64,000 nucleotides of DNA from Apilactobacillus micheneri (GCF_002993975.1 NZ_POSO01000002.1:232-64231); one strand, 5' to 3'. Numbered from the stretch's first letter, positions 9,220 to 20,495 are shown. Notes: generated by a model from the sequence alone, not told the origin. Numbers and translations: made by a program.

Positions 9220-10398
9220 ATGTTTGAAAAAACATTTTATAAAACATTTTTTAAGCACGGATTTAATGAACCAATCCAAGTAAACTATTGGGACGGAAAA
9301 TCTGAAAAATATGGTGATGGTGAAACCAAAGCAGTTATCACTATGAAGGAACCTATCCCTATTAAAGACATCAGAAGCAATGCTTCCATTGCTTTAGGTG
9401 AAGCTTATATGGACGGAAAAATCGAAGTTGAAGGTAGTATCGAAGACTTAATTGTATCTGCATATCAAAAATCAACTAGTTTCATTCGTGATCACAAATT
9501 CATTAACTTCTTGCCTAAACAAAATCATAATGAATCCACTAGTAAGAAGGATATCCAAAGTCATTATGACATTGGAAATGACTTTTACAAGATTTGGTTA
9601 GACAAAACTATGACATATTCATGTGCATACTTTGAAAAACCTGATGATGATTTATATGATGCACAAAAACAAAAAATGCATCACATTATCAAAAAGTTAA
9701 ATCCACAACCTGGTCGCACTCTTTTAGATATTGGATGTGGTTGGGGAACTCTAATGTTAGCTGCTGCTAAATATTACGATTTAAAAGTGGTTGGAGTTAC
9801 TCTAAGTCAAGAACAATGTGATTATGTAAATGCACAAATTAATAAATTAGGCTTGGAAGATAAAGCTGAAGTTCGTTTACAAGACTACCGTCAATTAGGT
9901 GACGAACAATTCGACTACATAACATCAGTTGGAATGTTTGAACATGTTGGTAAAGAAAACTTAAATGAATACTTCTCATGTGTTGCTAAGTATCTAAAAG
10001 AACATGGAGTTGCTTTAATCCATGGAATTACTAGACAACAAGGTGGAGCATACAATGGCTGGATTAACAAATACATCTTCCCTGGTGGTTATGTTCCTGG
10101 TATGACTGAAAATCTTGATCATATTACTAATAATGGTCTTCAAATTTTTGATCTTGAATCATTACGTCGTCATTATCAATTAACCCTTGAAAACTGGGAT
10201 AAGAATTTCAATGCTAATATTGATGAAGTTAAAAAAGTTATGGGTGATGATGAACGCTTCTTAAGAATGTGGGACTTATATCTTAAGACCTGTGCTGGAT
10301 CATTCAAGGCTGGTAACATTGATGTTATGCAATACTTAATTTCTAAGGGACCTTCTGGACAAGAACTTCCACTAACTAGAGATTACATGTATAAATAA
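9220..10398 (+). CDS. cfa: Cyclopropane-fatty-acyl-phospholipid synthase
   Basis: SAM-dependent methyltransferase that converts unsaturated acyl chains of membrane phospholipids to cyclopropane chains, usually for acid and solvent tolerance. The SAM-binding motif is [11 protein letters not shown]; other conserved pieces are [24 protein letters not shown] and [10 protein letters not shown] start it at ATG 9220 (392 residues) because AAAGGA lies 8 nt upstream; the in-frame TTG at 9199 has no suitable site. It has its own promoter and a strong terminator. Confidence 0.95.
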   Translation: MFEKTFYKTFFKHGFNEPIQVNYWDGKSEKYGDGETKAVITMKEPIPIKDIRSNASIALGEAYMDGKIEVEGSIEDLIVSAYQKSTSFIRDHKFINFLPKQNHNESTSKKDIQSHYDIGNDFYKIWLDKTMTYSCAYFEKPDDDLYDAQKQKMHHIIKKLNPQPGRTLLDIGCGWGTLMLAAAKYYDLKVVGVTLSQEQCDYVNAQINKLGLEDKAEVRLQDYRQLGDEQFDYITSVGMFEHVGKENLNEYFSCVAKYLKEHGVALIHGITRQQGGAYNGWINKYIFPGGYVPGMTENLDHITNNGLQIFDLESLRRHYQLTLENWDKNFNANIDEVKKVMGDDERFLRMWDLYLKTCAGSFKAGNIDVMQYLISKGPSGQELPLTRDYMYK

Positions 10399-10412
10399 TT
10401 TTCTTTAAATTA

Positions 10413-10449
10413 AAAGGAGCAGTGATTAAAAATCACTGCTCCTTTATTT
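10413..10449. terminator. Terminator shared by cfa and azlD
   Basis: Perfect inverted repeat AAAGGAGCAGTGATT with its complement, 3-nt loop, T-rich tail. It lies between converging genes. Confidence 0.9.
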
Positions 10450-10782
10450 TTATATTATAAGTGAAAGTACAATTACTGAACCTAGTCCTAAAATAACTGA
10501 CAAAGCCATCGAACGAGTCCAATATGAAATTATAAATACAAGCAAAGCAGCAATTAATTCGGCAGCTTTACCATCAACTGACAAACCGTAAGAAGATGTA
10601 ATAATCAAATCCTTAACTACTAATGATGTAAATAAAGCAATTGGTACATAAGACATCCATTCATTAAACCACTTTGGTATTTTTCTTGTTCTAAAAAAAG
10701 AAAGAGGAACAAATCTTGGTATTAAAGCTACAAAAAAACATAAAATAACTAACCAAAAGTGTTGTGTAGAATTCCACTCCAT
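10450..10782 (-). CDS. azlD: AzlD-family branched-chain amino acid exporter subunit
   Basis: A 110-residue protein with four hydrophobic segments and the AzlD-like PRFVPLSFFRTRKIP stretch after the first helix. AzlD works with AzlC as a two-component branched-chain amino acid efflux permease in the cytoplasmic membrane. It lies 18 bases downstream of azlC, so the two form one operon. Confidence 0.88.
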   Translation of the reverse strand: MEWNSTQHFWLVILCFFVALIPRFVPLSFFRTRKIPKWFNEWMSYVPIALFTSLVVKDLIITSSYGLSVDGKAAELIAALLVFIISYWTRSMALSVILGLGSVIVLSLII

Positions 10783-10800
10783 AAAATATCTCCTAATAAA

Positions 10801-11604
10801 CTATTTATTTTCTTCTTCAAGTTCTTCGTCCTCTTCTTCAGGCGTCCCAGCAGGGTTCTTGAAAGAATGCAAGAATATGTTCTTACGATAGCGTTTATAG
10901 TGAGCACGAATATAAGATTCAACCATAAAGCCAACGAAAGATGCTAATAAAGTTGCAACTACTAATCCTAATGTTGATTTCATTAACAATAAGAAAATAA
11001 TTGATAAACCAATAGTTAATAACATTACTAAAACTTTAAGTAGTGATTTTATTTGCATCACAATCATATAAATAAATAATGCGGTTAATGCAAAGTGCAC
11101 TACTGTTAAATTAATGCTAATAGCTGATCCTATCAAACTACCGATAATCGTACTAAGTGTCCAAACAAATAAAGCATAATGCTCGATCTGTAAAGCATCA
11201 CTTGGTGTAAACTTTTTATCAGTCGACAGCTTTAAATAATTTACAGCGTAAGTTTCATCATTTAAAGAAAGTGCAAATAGAAAAGTAAATAAATTAGACT
11301 GCCCTTGCAGATATTTAGAAATACTTGATCCTAAAAGTGCATATCTTAGTTCCAAGAAAAATAACATAATTACAATTGATAACAAAGGTGAATTAATTAC
11401 TAACATTGATGCAATTAAAAATTGTGCACCACCAGAAAAAACCAATAATGAAACCAGTCCCGTAAGAATGGTATTAAATCCAGCCGCATGTAGCAGAATC
11501 CCACATGCTAATCCGATTGGTACATAACTAATATTCAAAGGCATCGCCGTCTTCAAATTCGTTAACCACCTAGGCTCATTTGGATTTGGTACTTGCTTTG
11601 TCAA
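10801..11604 (-). CDS. azlC: AzlC-family branched-chain amino acid exporter
   Basis: A 267-residue membrane protein with the typical N-terminal AzlC pattern (PLNISYVPIGLACGILLHAAG), followed by FSGGAQFLIASML and LRYALLG, and about seven helices. The family exports leucine, isoleucine and valine analogues together with AzlD. The C-terminus is an unusual acidic tail (residues 255-265 mostly Glu) of unknown meaning. It is first in a two-gene operon with azlD. Confidence 0.9.
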   Translation of the reverse strand: MTKQVPNPNEPRWLTNLKTAMPLNISYVPIGLACGILLHAAGFNTILTGLVSLLVFSGGAQFLIASMLVINSPLLSIVIMLFFLELRYALLGSSISKYLQGQSNLFTFLFALSLNDETYAVNYLKLSTDKKFTPSDALQIEHYALFVWTLSTIIGSLIGSAISINLTVVHFALTALFIYMIVMQIKSLLKVLVMLLTIGLSIIFLLLMKSTLGLVVATLLASFVGFMVESYIRAHYKRYRKNIFLHSFKNPAGTPEEEDEELEEENK

Positions 11605-11765
11605 AGACTATTCCCCCGTAATATAACTTTCGGTCATTTTAAGTTAATATTTCGATTGCTAGAATTTAAGTAAATAAACCTAAACTTTATTACTATTATA
11701 ATACAAAACTAGGTCAATTATCTAACTTTATTTCAACTTAATTAAAAGATAAAATCAACAAACGT

Positions 11766-13136
11766 CTAAAATAGCGACATGATGCTGCGCCACATTCTTA
11801 CAAAAATATTAGCTTTATCATCATCTTTACTTGCTGATAATTTAACATTGCTATCAGTGATATACTTGGTGCCTTTAACTTGAGCATTAGCCACAACTTC
11901 ACCCTTATCGATTGGTGCATCAATTCCACCCTTATATTTAAGGTTACTTAGTGGTTGAATCTTTTGTAGATTAAATTGTTGATTATTGTCTAACCAAATA
12001 TCTTGCTTATCGGCAAAGGATAAACTTAAATGTTCATTCTTACCATTAGGGACATAAATATTTCCATCATTGCGACCTTCAGTCATTTCACTAACTGATT
12101 GGTTAGGTGCTAAATTAACATGATGGTATTTAGCATATACATATTTTAATAATTTTTGGGTTTCCACAAAGCGAGAAGGATCATATTGACCACTATGGTG
12201 TACCCCCATCACGACTGTAATTACACGATGATTATTTTTGACTGCAGTTCCAGTGAAACATGCACCCGCAGTATCAGAAGTTCCTGTCTTTAAGCCATCA
12301 ACCTTAATATCTGGTAGTGCTTCACTACGACCTTTAATCATCCAATTCCAATTTAACATGGTATTGTTTTCAAATTTAGTGGTATTGGCAGCAGTATCTT
12401 TTAAAATATGAGGATATGTTTTCAAAATGTTCATTGAAATGATAGCCATATCAGTTGCCGATAATTTATTTTCAGCATTGTCATCCACGTCTTTAAAACC
12501 TAATGATCCCACTTCACCATTGGTTAATCCACAAGCAGTATAAATCTGGGCATCGTTAATACCTAAGTCTTTAACTGCTTGGCGCATCTTCAAGGCAAAT
12601 TTTTGTGTGCTACCGGCGACTCCATATCCCATAGCCATTGCTCCAGCATTTTCAGAATAAATCGCCGCTTGATACAACTGCTTAATTGTATATTCATGAC
12701 CTGCTTTTAATTCAACATTGGCATATTCTGGATTCACACTTAGTGCATGCAATGCTGGGGTAATTTTAACCTTCGTATCCCAATTTATTTTATGAGCTTG
12801 AATTGCTTGCAAAGTTACATAAATACTTAATAATTTACTCATCGATGCGGTTGGTAATGCTTGATCTGCATTCTTAGCGTATAAAATTTGGCCTGTTTTT
12901 GCATCCACTGCTAATGCAGATTTAGCTTGTAGATTTAAAGGTAAATTATTTTTAATTAAATTATCAGTTTGTTGATCTAATTGTTGACTATTCTTGTCTT
13001 GTTTACTTAAATTTTTGCTTACCTTTTGCGTTTTAATATTAGTTTTATGATTATTAGCCGTCACTGCTAATGGTGTACTAATGGTAAATACAGCCATCAC
13101 AATTAAACAGACTTTTTTGAAATGCTTAAAAAACAT
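11766..13136 (-). CDS. dacA: D-alanyl-D-alanine carboxypeptidase (PBP5/DacA type)
   Basis: Serine peptidase that trims the terminal D-Ala from peptidoglycan stem peptides outside the membrane. It has an N-terminal signal peptide (residues about 1-27) and a Lys/Gln-rich linker. The SxxK motif is S98-M-S-K101, followed by the SxN motif in YSENAG and the KTG motif in DGLKTGTSDT. A C-terminal PBP5-like beta domain follows, then an amphipathic end (IFVRMWRSIMSLF) that anchors such enzymes to the membrane. At 456 residues it is slightly long because of the linker. All catalytic motifs are present. It is monocistronic. Confidence 0.95.
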   Translation of the reverse strand: MFFKHFKKVCLIVMAVFTISTPLAVTANNHKTNIKTQKVSKNLSKQDKNSQQLDQQTDNLIKNNLPLNLQAKSALAVDAKTGQILYAKNADQALPTASMSKLLSIYVTLQAIQAHKINWDTKVKITPALHALSVNPEYANVELKAGHEYTIKQLYQAAIYSENAGAMAMGYGVAGSTQKFALKMRQAVKDLGINDAQIYTACGLTNGEVGSLGFKDVDDNAENKLSATDMAIISMNILKTYPHILKDTAANTTKFENNTMLNWNWMIKGRSEALPDIKVDGLKTGTSDTAGACFTGTAVKNNHRVITVVMGVHHSGQYDPSRFVETQKLLKYVYAKYHHVNLAPNQSVSEMTEGRNDGNIYVPNGKNEHLSLSFADKQDIWLDNNQQFNLQKIQPLSNLKYKGGIDAPIDKGEVVANAQVKGTKYITDSNVKLSASKDDDKANIFVRMWRSIMSLF

Positions 13137-13231
13137 TTTAAATGATCCTTTCGAATTAAAATATAGTTATGTAAAAATAATGTATTACATTCAAATGTTA
13201 CAACAATATTTCAATTAAGTCATTAGAAAAT

Positions 13232-13266
13232 AAAAAAAGTACTAAAATAATTTATTTTAGTACTTT
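13232..13266 (-). terminator. Terminator of guaB
   Basis: Inverted repeat of 15 bp (13236-13250 with 13252-13266), with a T run on the minus strand. It lies 24 bases past the guaB stop. Confidence 0.85.
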
Positions 13267-13289
13267 CAATGATTTTAATTTAATTAGTT

Positions 13290-14441
<1,152 letters not shown>

Positions 14442-14465
14442 TTATTTTTTTATCTTCTAATATAC

Positions 14466-14507
14466 AAAAAAAACACCAAAGGTCAAATTTACCTTTAGTG
14501 TTTTTTA
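14466..14507 (-). terminator. Terminator of the parA-ychF-DUF1129 block
   Basis: Inverted repeat AAAAAACACCAAAGGT with ACCTTTAGTGTTTTTT directly after the DUF1129 gene. Confidence 0.85.
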
Positions 14508-14508
14508 T

Positions 14509-15237
14509 TTATCTACGACGATTTGCATTTGGTGTAAAGAAATTAACCGTAATGGTATATTTTCTGTACACATAGATAGCAACCCCAATTGCAACCGCTG
14601 CAATAATGAAGTTTACGTAGAATGGAACTACTGGATTAATAGCTCTTGGAATGGACATGGATAGTGTAAATGATAATACCCAAGCAATAATAATTAATAG
14701 CATGAATAATGCACGCATCCAACCACTATAAGTATGTTGGACATTTGAATCTAACATTCTAGTTAATAGTGGCATAATAATTCCTGAAAGCATTGATAAT
14801 ACGATAATTGAAACAATTCCAGCTGATTGTTCAACTTGACCACCCTTAGAAATAAGCAATGTAATTCCATAAAGGATATTAAAAATAATTCCAAAGAATA
14901 ACATATTATAAACAGCATTTGGCCAGAAATTATCCATTAACTTAGTAGGCTTCTTAGGTGGATTCATAATAAAATCAATTCGTTCTTCCACCGTTCCATA
15001 AAGATTTCTAGCAGTGGCACCGTGTTTTTGTTCAACTAATAATTGATCTTTCATTTGGCTAATAATTTCTGATTTACGATCTACACTTAAATCAGTACCT
15101 CTTAAAGCACGATTAAAACGGAACATGTAATCAGCATTACGTTTAGTTAGACCAATATTATCAAATTGTGAGCGTTCTTCTTTATCTTTATCATGGTGCT
15201 TTTGTTGCACATGTGCATTTCGTTTTTCTTCCGTCAT
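14509..15237 (-). CDS. DUF1129-family membrane protein
   Basis: A 242-residue protein with a charged, soluble N-terminal third followed by about five to six membrane helices and a basic C-terminus. Length, topology and location next to ychF in the parAB block match the lactobacillar DUF1129 proteins, whose function is unknown. It sits 15 bases after ychF and ends at a strong terminator, so it is probably the last gene of the rsmG-parA-parB-DUF951-ychF run. Confidence 0.8.
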   Translation of the reverse strand: MTEEKRNAHVQQKHHDKDKEERSQFDNIGLTKRNADYMFRFNRALRGTDLSVDRKSEIISQMKDQLLVEQKHGATARNLYGTVEERIDFIMNPPKKPTKLMDNFWPNAVYNMLFFGIIFNILYGITLLISKGGQVEQSAGIVSIIVLSMLSGIIMPLLTRMLDSNVQHTYSGWMRALFMLLIIIAWVLSFTLSMSIPRAINPVVPFYVNFIIAAVAIGVAIYVYRKYTITVNFFTPNANRRR

Positions 15238-15252
15238 ATAAAAACTCCTGTA

Positions 15253-16353
15253 TTAAACGTTAAATCTAAAGTTAACGATGTCGCCATCATTCATGACATA
15301 GTCCTTACCTTCAACACGTAATTTACCGTCATCCTTAACCGCTTGTTCACTCCCTAATTTATCTAGGTCATCAAAAGCCATTACTTCAGCACGAATAAAT
15401 CCACGTTCAAAGTCAGAATGAATAACACCGGCAGCTTGAGGAGCTTTAGTCCCCTTCAAGTAAGTCCAAGCCTTAGTTTCCTTACCACCAGCAGTAAAGA
15501 AGGTTTCTAGGCCTAGTAATTTGTAAGAAGCACGAATTAATTTATTTAATCCTGGTTCTTCAACCCCTTCGGCTTCTAAGAAAGTCTTTTTGTCGTCATC
15601 ATCTAATTCTGCGATTTCTTCTTCAGTTTCAGCAGCAATGCCGATGGCTTGAGCCCCTTCATTAGCAGCATATTCTTCTACTTGTTTAAAGTATTTAGAA
15701 CCTTCAGGATCTGCCATATCATCTTCAGCAATATTAGCGACATATAAAACTGGTTTTGATGATAATAAGAATAAACCTTTAACAATTTTTTGTTCATCTT
15801 CATCAAAATCAATTGAACGTACTGGTTTACCAGCTTCTAGCACTGGCTTAATCTTTTCTAAGACTGCTAATTCAGCTAAAGCATCTTCATCTTTACTCTT
15901 AGCAGCACGTTGAACTTTACCTAAACGCTTGTTAACAGCATCTAAGTCCGCAATACTTAATTCCAAATTGATAATTTCAATATCATCAACTGGATCCACT
16001 TTACCAGTAACGTGGGTAATATTGTCATCATCAAAGGCACGGACAACATGTACGATAGCATCCACTTGACGAATGTTTTCTAAGAATTTATTTCCTAAAC
16101 CTTCACCTTTACTAGCACCCTTAACAATTCCGGCAATATCAGTAAATTCAAAAGTAGTTGGCACAATCTTCTTAGCTGGAATAATTTCTTGAATACGGTC
16201 TAAACGACTATCTGGAACTTCAACCATCCCAACATTAGGATCAATTGTAGCAAATGGATAATTTGCCATTTCTGCTCCTGCTTTTGTAATTGCGTTAAAT
16301 AGTGTTGATTTTCCAACATTAGGTAATCCGACGATTCCTGCTGTTAATGACAT
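15253..16353 (-). CDS. ychF: Redox-regulated ATPase YchF (OLA1 family)
   Basis: Obg-related P-loop ATPase that binds ribosomes and is linked to stress responses. It has the Walker A GLPNVGKSTLFNAIT, switch regions with DIAGIV and GEGLGNKFL, and the C-terminal TGS domain ending in DGDIVNFRFNV. At 366 residues it has the standard length. Transcribed with the DUF951 gene upstream and the DUF1129 gene downstream. Confidence 0.97.
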   Translation of the reverse strand: MSLTAGIVGLPNVGKSTLFNAITKAGAEMANYPFATIDPNVGMVEVPDSRLDRIQEIIPAKKIVPTTFEFTDIAGIVKGASKGEGLGNKFLENIRQVDAIVHVVRAFDDDNITHVTGKVDPVDDIEIINLELSIADLDAVNKRLGKVQRAAKSKDEDALAELAVLEKIKPVLEAGKPVRSIDFDEDEQKIVKGLFLLSSKPVLYVANIAEDDMADPEGSKYFKQVEEYAANEGAQAIGIAAETEEEIAELDDDDKKTFLEAEGVEEPGLNKLIRASYKLLGLETFFTAGGKETKAWTYLKGTKAPQAAGVIHSDFERGFIRAEVMAFDDLDKLGSEQAVKDDGKLRVEGKDYVMNDGDIVNFRFNV

Positions 16354-16381
16354 ATCTACAATTCACTCTTTTCTAATTATT

Positions 16382-16573
16382 TTATTTATCTGAGTCCGCT
16401 TTTTTCAAAACTTTCTTCATTTTCTTTTCGAATTCTCGACGCGATAACATCACAACGTGTCCACAATTTTGACATTCAATCTTAATGTCAGCACCCATTC
16501 GAATGATTTTCCATTCATTGGCACCACATGGGTGTTGTTTTTTCATCTCAACAATATCATTTAGTGCATACAT
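16382..16573 (-). CDS. DUF951-family small protein
   Basis: A 63-residue protein with the family pattern: DIVEMKKQHPCGANEWKI, then ECQNCGHVVML and SRREFEKKMKK. It has cysteines spaced as in a zinc ribbon (HPC...CQNC). This small conserved protein typically sits between parB and ychF in Firmicutes; its function is not established. Metal binding is inferred from the Cys/His pattern. Confidence 0.9.
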   Translation of the reverse strand: MYALNDIVEMKKQHPCGANEWKIIRMGADIKIECQNCGHVVMLSRREFEKKMKKVLKKADSDK

Positions 16574-16590
16574 ATAATATTACCCCTTTA

Positions 16591-17472
16591 CTAGTCTAAA
16601 TTAATATCTAAAATTTGCAAAATACGATTCAAGTCTTCGTCAGAAGTATAGTTAATTTCTAACTTACCACTGCCCTTTTTAGAACGACTGCTAGCAATAT
16701 TCACGTTGGTCCCAAACTTATCTTGCAATTCATCTTCATAAGCACGTAAAAATGGTGATTGCTTAGTAGAACGACGTGGCTTACGTTTCTTTTTAGGCTT
16801 AGCAGTTAAATCATCAATGGCTTTACTTAATTGACGAACCGTTAATGTTTCATTGTAAGCACGTTTAGCTAGTTTAATTAAATTTTGTTTATCTTTCACT
16901 GAAAGTAAAGTTCTGGCTTGTCCCATGGATAATTGATTTTTAGTCAACATATCTTTTACTTCGGTGGGTAAACCTAATAAGCGTAAGTAATTAGCAATGT
17001 ATGGACGGGACTTGCCCAATCTTTTGGAAACTTCAGCTTGGGTAATATCTAATTTGGTCATTAAAGTATTATAAGCCTCTGCTTCTTCAATGGGATTCAA
17101 ATCTTCACGTTGCAAGTTTTCAAGGACGGCAATTTCCATCATTTGTTCATCGGAAGCATCCCGAATAATAGCTGGAATGGTCTTTTTATTAGCCATGCGT
17201 GAAGCACGGAAACGACGTTCACCCGCTAAAATTTCATATGAATCTTCATTACCTGATTGTTTTCTAACAATAATAGGTTGAAAAACACCAGACTTTTTAA
17301 TGGATAGAGTTAAATCTTTTAATGCTTGCGTATCAAAATGTGTTCTAGGTTGAAATGGATTGGGGGATAATTTAGCTAAAGATAAATCAATCACTTCTTC
17401 TTGACCTTCTTCAACATCGTTATCGGCAAATAATGCTTCAATGCCACGGCCTAGACCTTTATTATTCGCCAT
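16591..17472 (-). CDS. parB: Chromosome partitioning protein ParB/Spo0J
   Basis: CTPase and DNA-binding clamp that loads at parS sites near the origin and recruits SMC. It has an N-terminal KGLGRGIEALFAD ParA-stimulating segment, the ParB box with NPFQPRTHF, GERRFRASRM (the CTP-binding motif), the HTH around QAEVSKRLGKSRPYIANYLRLLGLP, and a C-terminal dimerisation domain. At 293 residues it is full length. Its start overlaps the parA end by 11 bases. Confidence 0.97.
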   Translation of the reverse strand: MANNKGLGRGIEALFADNDVEEGQEEVIDLSLAKLSPNPFQPRTHFDTQALKDLTLSIKKSGVFQPIIVRKQSGNEDSYEILAGERRFRASRMANKKTIPAIIRDASDEQMMEIAVLENLQREDLNPIEEAEAYNTLMTKLDITQAEVSKRLGKSRPYIANYLRLLGLPTEVKDMLTKNQLSMGQARTLLSVKDKQNLIKLAKRAYNETLTVRQLSKAIDDLTAKPKKKRKPRRSTKQSPFLRAYEDELQDKFGTNVNIASSRSKKGSGKLEINYTSDEDLNRILQILDINLD

Positions 17473-18229
17473 GATTTGCTAACACTTCCTTTGCTAATTG
17501 CATGTATAATTCAGATCCTTTGGACTTTGGATCATAATCAATAATTGGTAAACCATAACTGGGTGCTTCTGATAAACGCACATTTCTGGTAATGACTGTC
17601 TGATAGACAGTGTCACCAAAGTAATTACGCACTTCAGAATTAACTTGTTGACCTAACTTAGTTCTGGCATCGTACATCGTTAGCAACACCCCTTCAATCT
17701 TCAAATCTGTATTGAAATGTTTTTGTACTAATTTAACGGTGTTCAATAATTGGCTTAATCCTTCCAAAGCATAGTATTCACTTTGTACCGGAATTAAAAT
17801 TGAATCACTAGCGGTAAAAGCATTAATGGTAATTAGTCCCAATGAAGGTGGGCAATCTACTAATATGTAGTCATAATTATCTTTAACAGCCTTTAATGCA
17901 TTCAATAAACGAGTTTCACGTGCCATTTGAGGGGTTAATTCAATATCGGCACCGGATAATTGAATGGTTGCTGGCACAACATCTAAATTATCATGAACTG
18001 AATGCAAGATGGCATCCGTAATCGATTCTTCATTCACTAAAATGTCATAGATGTCTTTTTTTATGGAAGACTTTTGAATTCCCACTCCAGAAGTCGCATT
18101 TCCCTGGGCATCAGCATCAATTAGTAATACTTTTTTGCCATTACTAGCTAAATCAGCACCCAAATTAACGGAAGTCGTCGTTTTACCGACCCCACCTTTT
18201 TGGTTGGCTAGAGAAATTACATATCCCAT
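17462..18229 (-). CDS. parA: Chromosome partitioning ATPase ParA/Soj
   Basis: A 255-residue ParA ATPase with deviant Walker A KGGVGKTTTSVNLG, DADAQGNATSG and DCPPSLGLITINA. With ParB it helps origin segregation and, in Bacilli, controls DnaA. It lies directly downstream of rsmG and overlaps parB, the usual origin-proximal order. Confidence 0.98.
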   Translation of the reverse strand: MGYVISLANQKGGVGKTTTSVNLGADLASNGKKVLLIDADAQGNATSGVGIQKSSIKKDIYDILVNEESITDAILHSVHDNLDVVPATIQLSGADIELTPQMARETRLLNALKAVKDNYDYILVDCPPSLGLITINAFTASDSILIPVQSEYYALEGLSQLLNTVKLVQKHFNTDLKIEGVLLTMYDARTKLGQQVNSEVRNYFGDTVYQTVITRNVRLSEAPSYGLPIIDYDPKSKGSELYMQLAKEVLANHGE

Positions 18230-18248
18230 GTGTAAACCTCCTTATAAG

Positions 18249-18986
18249 TTACTTTTCTGGTTCACCAATTGGTTTTTTGTTTGGTGTTCCGGCTTTTCTT
18301 GGATATTGTTTAGGTGTTTTTTTAGTTTTATCTAAAATAATAATATGTCTTTGATCATCTGATATTGGTAATGAAAATTCTTCATCTGCAACCACTTGAC
18401 CACCTAAAGTCTTGATTGCTTGATTACCATTGGCCAATTCAGTTTCTGCTTGGGCTGCTTTTAAAGCAATCATCTTACCGCCTACTTTAACTAATGGTAA
18501 GCATAATTCAGATAATACACTCATCCGAGCAACCGCACGGGCAGTCGCCACATCATATTGTTCACGATGTTTTGACTTTTTGCCACCAAATTCTTCAGCA
18601 CGTGCATGGTATAATTCAACACCATCTAAGCCTAACGCATCAACCAAGTTTTGCAAGAAAGTAATGCGTTTATTTAAAGAATCAACAATTGTTACCTTTA
18701 AATTAGGAAAGACAATCTTCATTGGTAATGATGGAAAACCAGCCCCAGCGCCAACATCACATAAAGTTAATACTTCTGTTTTTAAGCTTTGATCATAGAA
18801 AACTGGCGTAATGGAATCATAAAAATGCTTTAAATAAACATCCTTTTCATCCACAATCGTTGTTAAATTAACATGTTTATTAGCCTCAACTAACATCTGG
18901 TAATAAGTAGCAAATTGTTGCATCTGTTTGTCAGATAACTCAATGCCCATTGATGCTAGTTGTGCTTTAAATTCTTCTGGATTCAT
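18249..18986 (-). CDS. rsmG: 16S rRNA (guanine527-N7)-methyltransferase
   Basis: SAM-dependent methyltransferase modifying G527 of 16S rRNA. It has the [16 protein letters not shown] motif [12 protein letters not shown], and [18 protein letters not shown]. At 245 residues it has the normal length. Loss of this enzyme gives low-level streptomycin resistance in other bacteria; here all motifs are intact. It is first in the parAB run. The leader (19002-19026) contains a GTGAAAC/GTTTCAC repeat resembling half of parS. Confidence 0.97.
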   Translation of the reverse strand: MNPEEFKAQLASMGIELSDKQMQQFATYYQMLVEANKHVNLTTIVDEKDVYLKHFYDSITPVFYDQSLKTEVLTLCDVGAGAGFPSLPMKIVFPNLKVTIVDSLNKRITFLQNLVDALGLDGVELYHARAEEFGGKKSKHREQYDVATARAVARMSVLSELCLPLVKVGGKMIALKAAQAETELANGNQAIKTLGGQVVADEEFSLPISDDQRHIIILDKTKKTPKQYPRKAGTPNKKPIGEPEK

Positions 18987-19001
18987 TTTGATTCTCCTAA
19001 T

Positions 19002-19026
19002 GTGAAACTATCAATTTGTTTCACGT
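19002..19026. promoter_or_regulatory. parS-like half-site inverted repeat
   Basis: GTGAAAC (19002-19008) and GTTTCAC (19018-19024) form an inverted repeat with a 9-nt spacer. The ten bases TGTTTCACGT at 19017-19026 equal the left part of the consensus parS, but the right part does not match (12 of 16 overall). It lies in the rsmG leader. It may be a degenerate ParB site or chance. Confidence 0.35.
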
Positions 19027-19121
19027 TTATCTCTACTTTAAATGAAAAATTTATATTTTACAATATGTAACTACACTTATTCATTATAACGAATGAGCAC
19101 CTAGTTCGTCATTAAATATGC

Positions 19122-19157
19122 TAAAAAAAAAGACAGCCAAATGGCTGTCTTTTTTTA
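19122..19157 (-). terminator. Terminator of nupC
   Basis: AAAAAAGACAGCCA with TGGCTGTCTTTTTT around a 2-nt centre, T run on the minus strand. It isolates the rsmG-parAB transcript from nupC. Confidence 0.88.
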
Positions 19158-19165
19158 AATTTATT

Positions 19166-20407
19166 TTACCAAACGAATAGTCCTACGATACCAGCAGACA
19201 TTAGTGAAACTAAAATTCCTGATAGTACTAAGTAACCCACGTTCTTTGAAATAACGTCGTTTGATTTTTTATCAACAATTCCTTTAAATGCACCAATAAT
19301 CATTCCAACAGTCGAAAGGTTAGCAAATGATGTTAGAAAGACAGTTAATTGGGCACGAAAATGAGGAGCGAAAGTATTGATCTTACTTGAAACGCCACCC
19401 ATAACAACGAATTCGTTGGTAACTAGCTTAGTTCCCATGTATTGTGCAAATTGGAAAGCGGTGTGAACATCGGAACCCATTAACCAAGCAAATGGGAACA
19501 TGATGATTCCTAGAATGTGTTCTAGTGATAATGAAGGATTAATCAATCCTAGAACTTTATCAATCAATGCAGCTAAAGCAACGAATGCGATAACGTTAGC
19601 AACAATGATTAAAATTAATTTACCTGCACCTAAAATTGAATCACCCAAGAATGAGAAGAAAGGTTCACGTTCAACCTTTTCACCAATTTCAGCGGCTTCT
19701 TTGTTTTCTTCATTATTATTACTACCACCCATTTTAGCGATAGTATCTTCTTCTGGGCTGACATTAGTAGGCATCAAAATACTACTAATGATAACAGCAT
19801 TTAAAATGTTTAATGGTACGGCAGTTAAAACGAATTGACCCGGTACCATTTGTGTATATGCACCAAGAATGGATGCAGTAACACAAGACATTGACATCAT
19901 CGCAATGACGACATTACGTTGTGCAGAAATACGTTTAATTTGCAAAGTTGAAACGGCAAGTGCTTCAGTATTACCTAGAAACATCATTTCAACAGCAAAG
20001 AATGATTCAAATTTAGGTTGGCCTGTTATGTATGCCAAACCTTTTCCGACCCATTTAATAATAAATGGAAGGATTCCAATATAAGTTAAAATATCAAAGA
20101 CTGGCACAATCAATAGAATTGGCATTAAAGCTGAAGTTACAAAATCCATTTGTTTCATATGAACCCAACTTGGTAATGCGAATGCAATTCCTTGATATGC
20201 TACTTGAACTAAGACTGCAAAGAAGTTCGCAGCAGCTTGTACTGCCGCACGACCCCAAGCAAATTGAGTCAAGCAGTAAGCAATCACCATGTTTAAAATC
20301 AAAACAGTGATTACTGAACGCCATTTGATATTCTTTTTATCTTTTGAAAATAAAAATGCAATTCCTAAAAATACTAAAATTCCTAATATGTTAACTAACA
20401 AATACAT
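19166..20407 (-). CDS. nupC: Concentrative nucleoside transporter, NupC/CNT family
   Basis: A 413-residue membrane transporter importing nucleosides with protons or sodium. Conserved CNT segments are visible: FFAVEMMFLGNTEALAVS, SVLGAYT-like ASILGAYTQMVPGQF, MGSDVHTAFQFAQYMGTKLVTNEF and FANLSTVGMI. It has about eight to ten helices. It lies downstream of the degenerate phosphopentomutase-like gene on the same strand with an 88-base gap, a pairing that normally joins nucleoside uptake with DeoB. Confidence 0.93.
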   Translation of the reverse strand: MYLLVNILGILVFLGIAFLFSKDKKNIKWRSVITVLILNMVIAYCLTQFAWGRAAVQAAANFFAVLVQVAYQGIAFALPSWVHMKQMDFVTSALMPILLIVPVFDILTYIGILPFIIKWVGKGLAYITGQPKFESFFAVEMMFLGNTEALAVSTLQIKRISAQRNVVIAMMSMSCVTASILGAYTQMVPGQFVLTAVPLNILNAVIISSILMPTNVSPEEDTIAKMGGSNNNEENKEAAEIGEKVEREPFFSFLGDSILGAGKLILIIVANVIAFVALAALIDKVLGLINPSLSLEHILGIIMFPFAWLMGSDVHTAFQFAQYMGTKLVTNEFVVMGGVSSKINTFAPHFRAQLTVFLTSFANLSTVGMIIGAFKGIVDKKSNDVISKNVGYLVLSGILVSLMSAGIVGLFVW

Positions 20408-20495
20408 GTAAAACTAATCCTTTCTCTACTACAAAATAATTTATACGACGATAGCTTATTTTAGTTGCGCATCACCCCTTTCAATTAATTGCATT

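Noticed and set aside
10749-10947. Two short frames across the azlC/azlD junction
   Set aside because: They overlap well-supported azlC and azlD genes in other frames and have no family resemblance.
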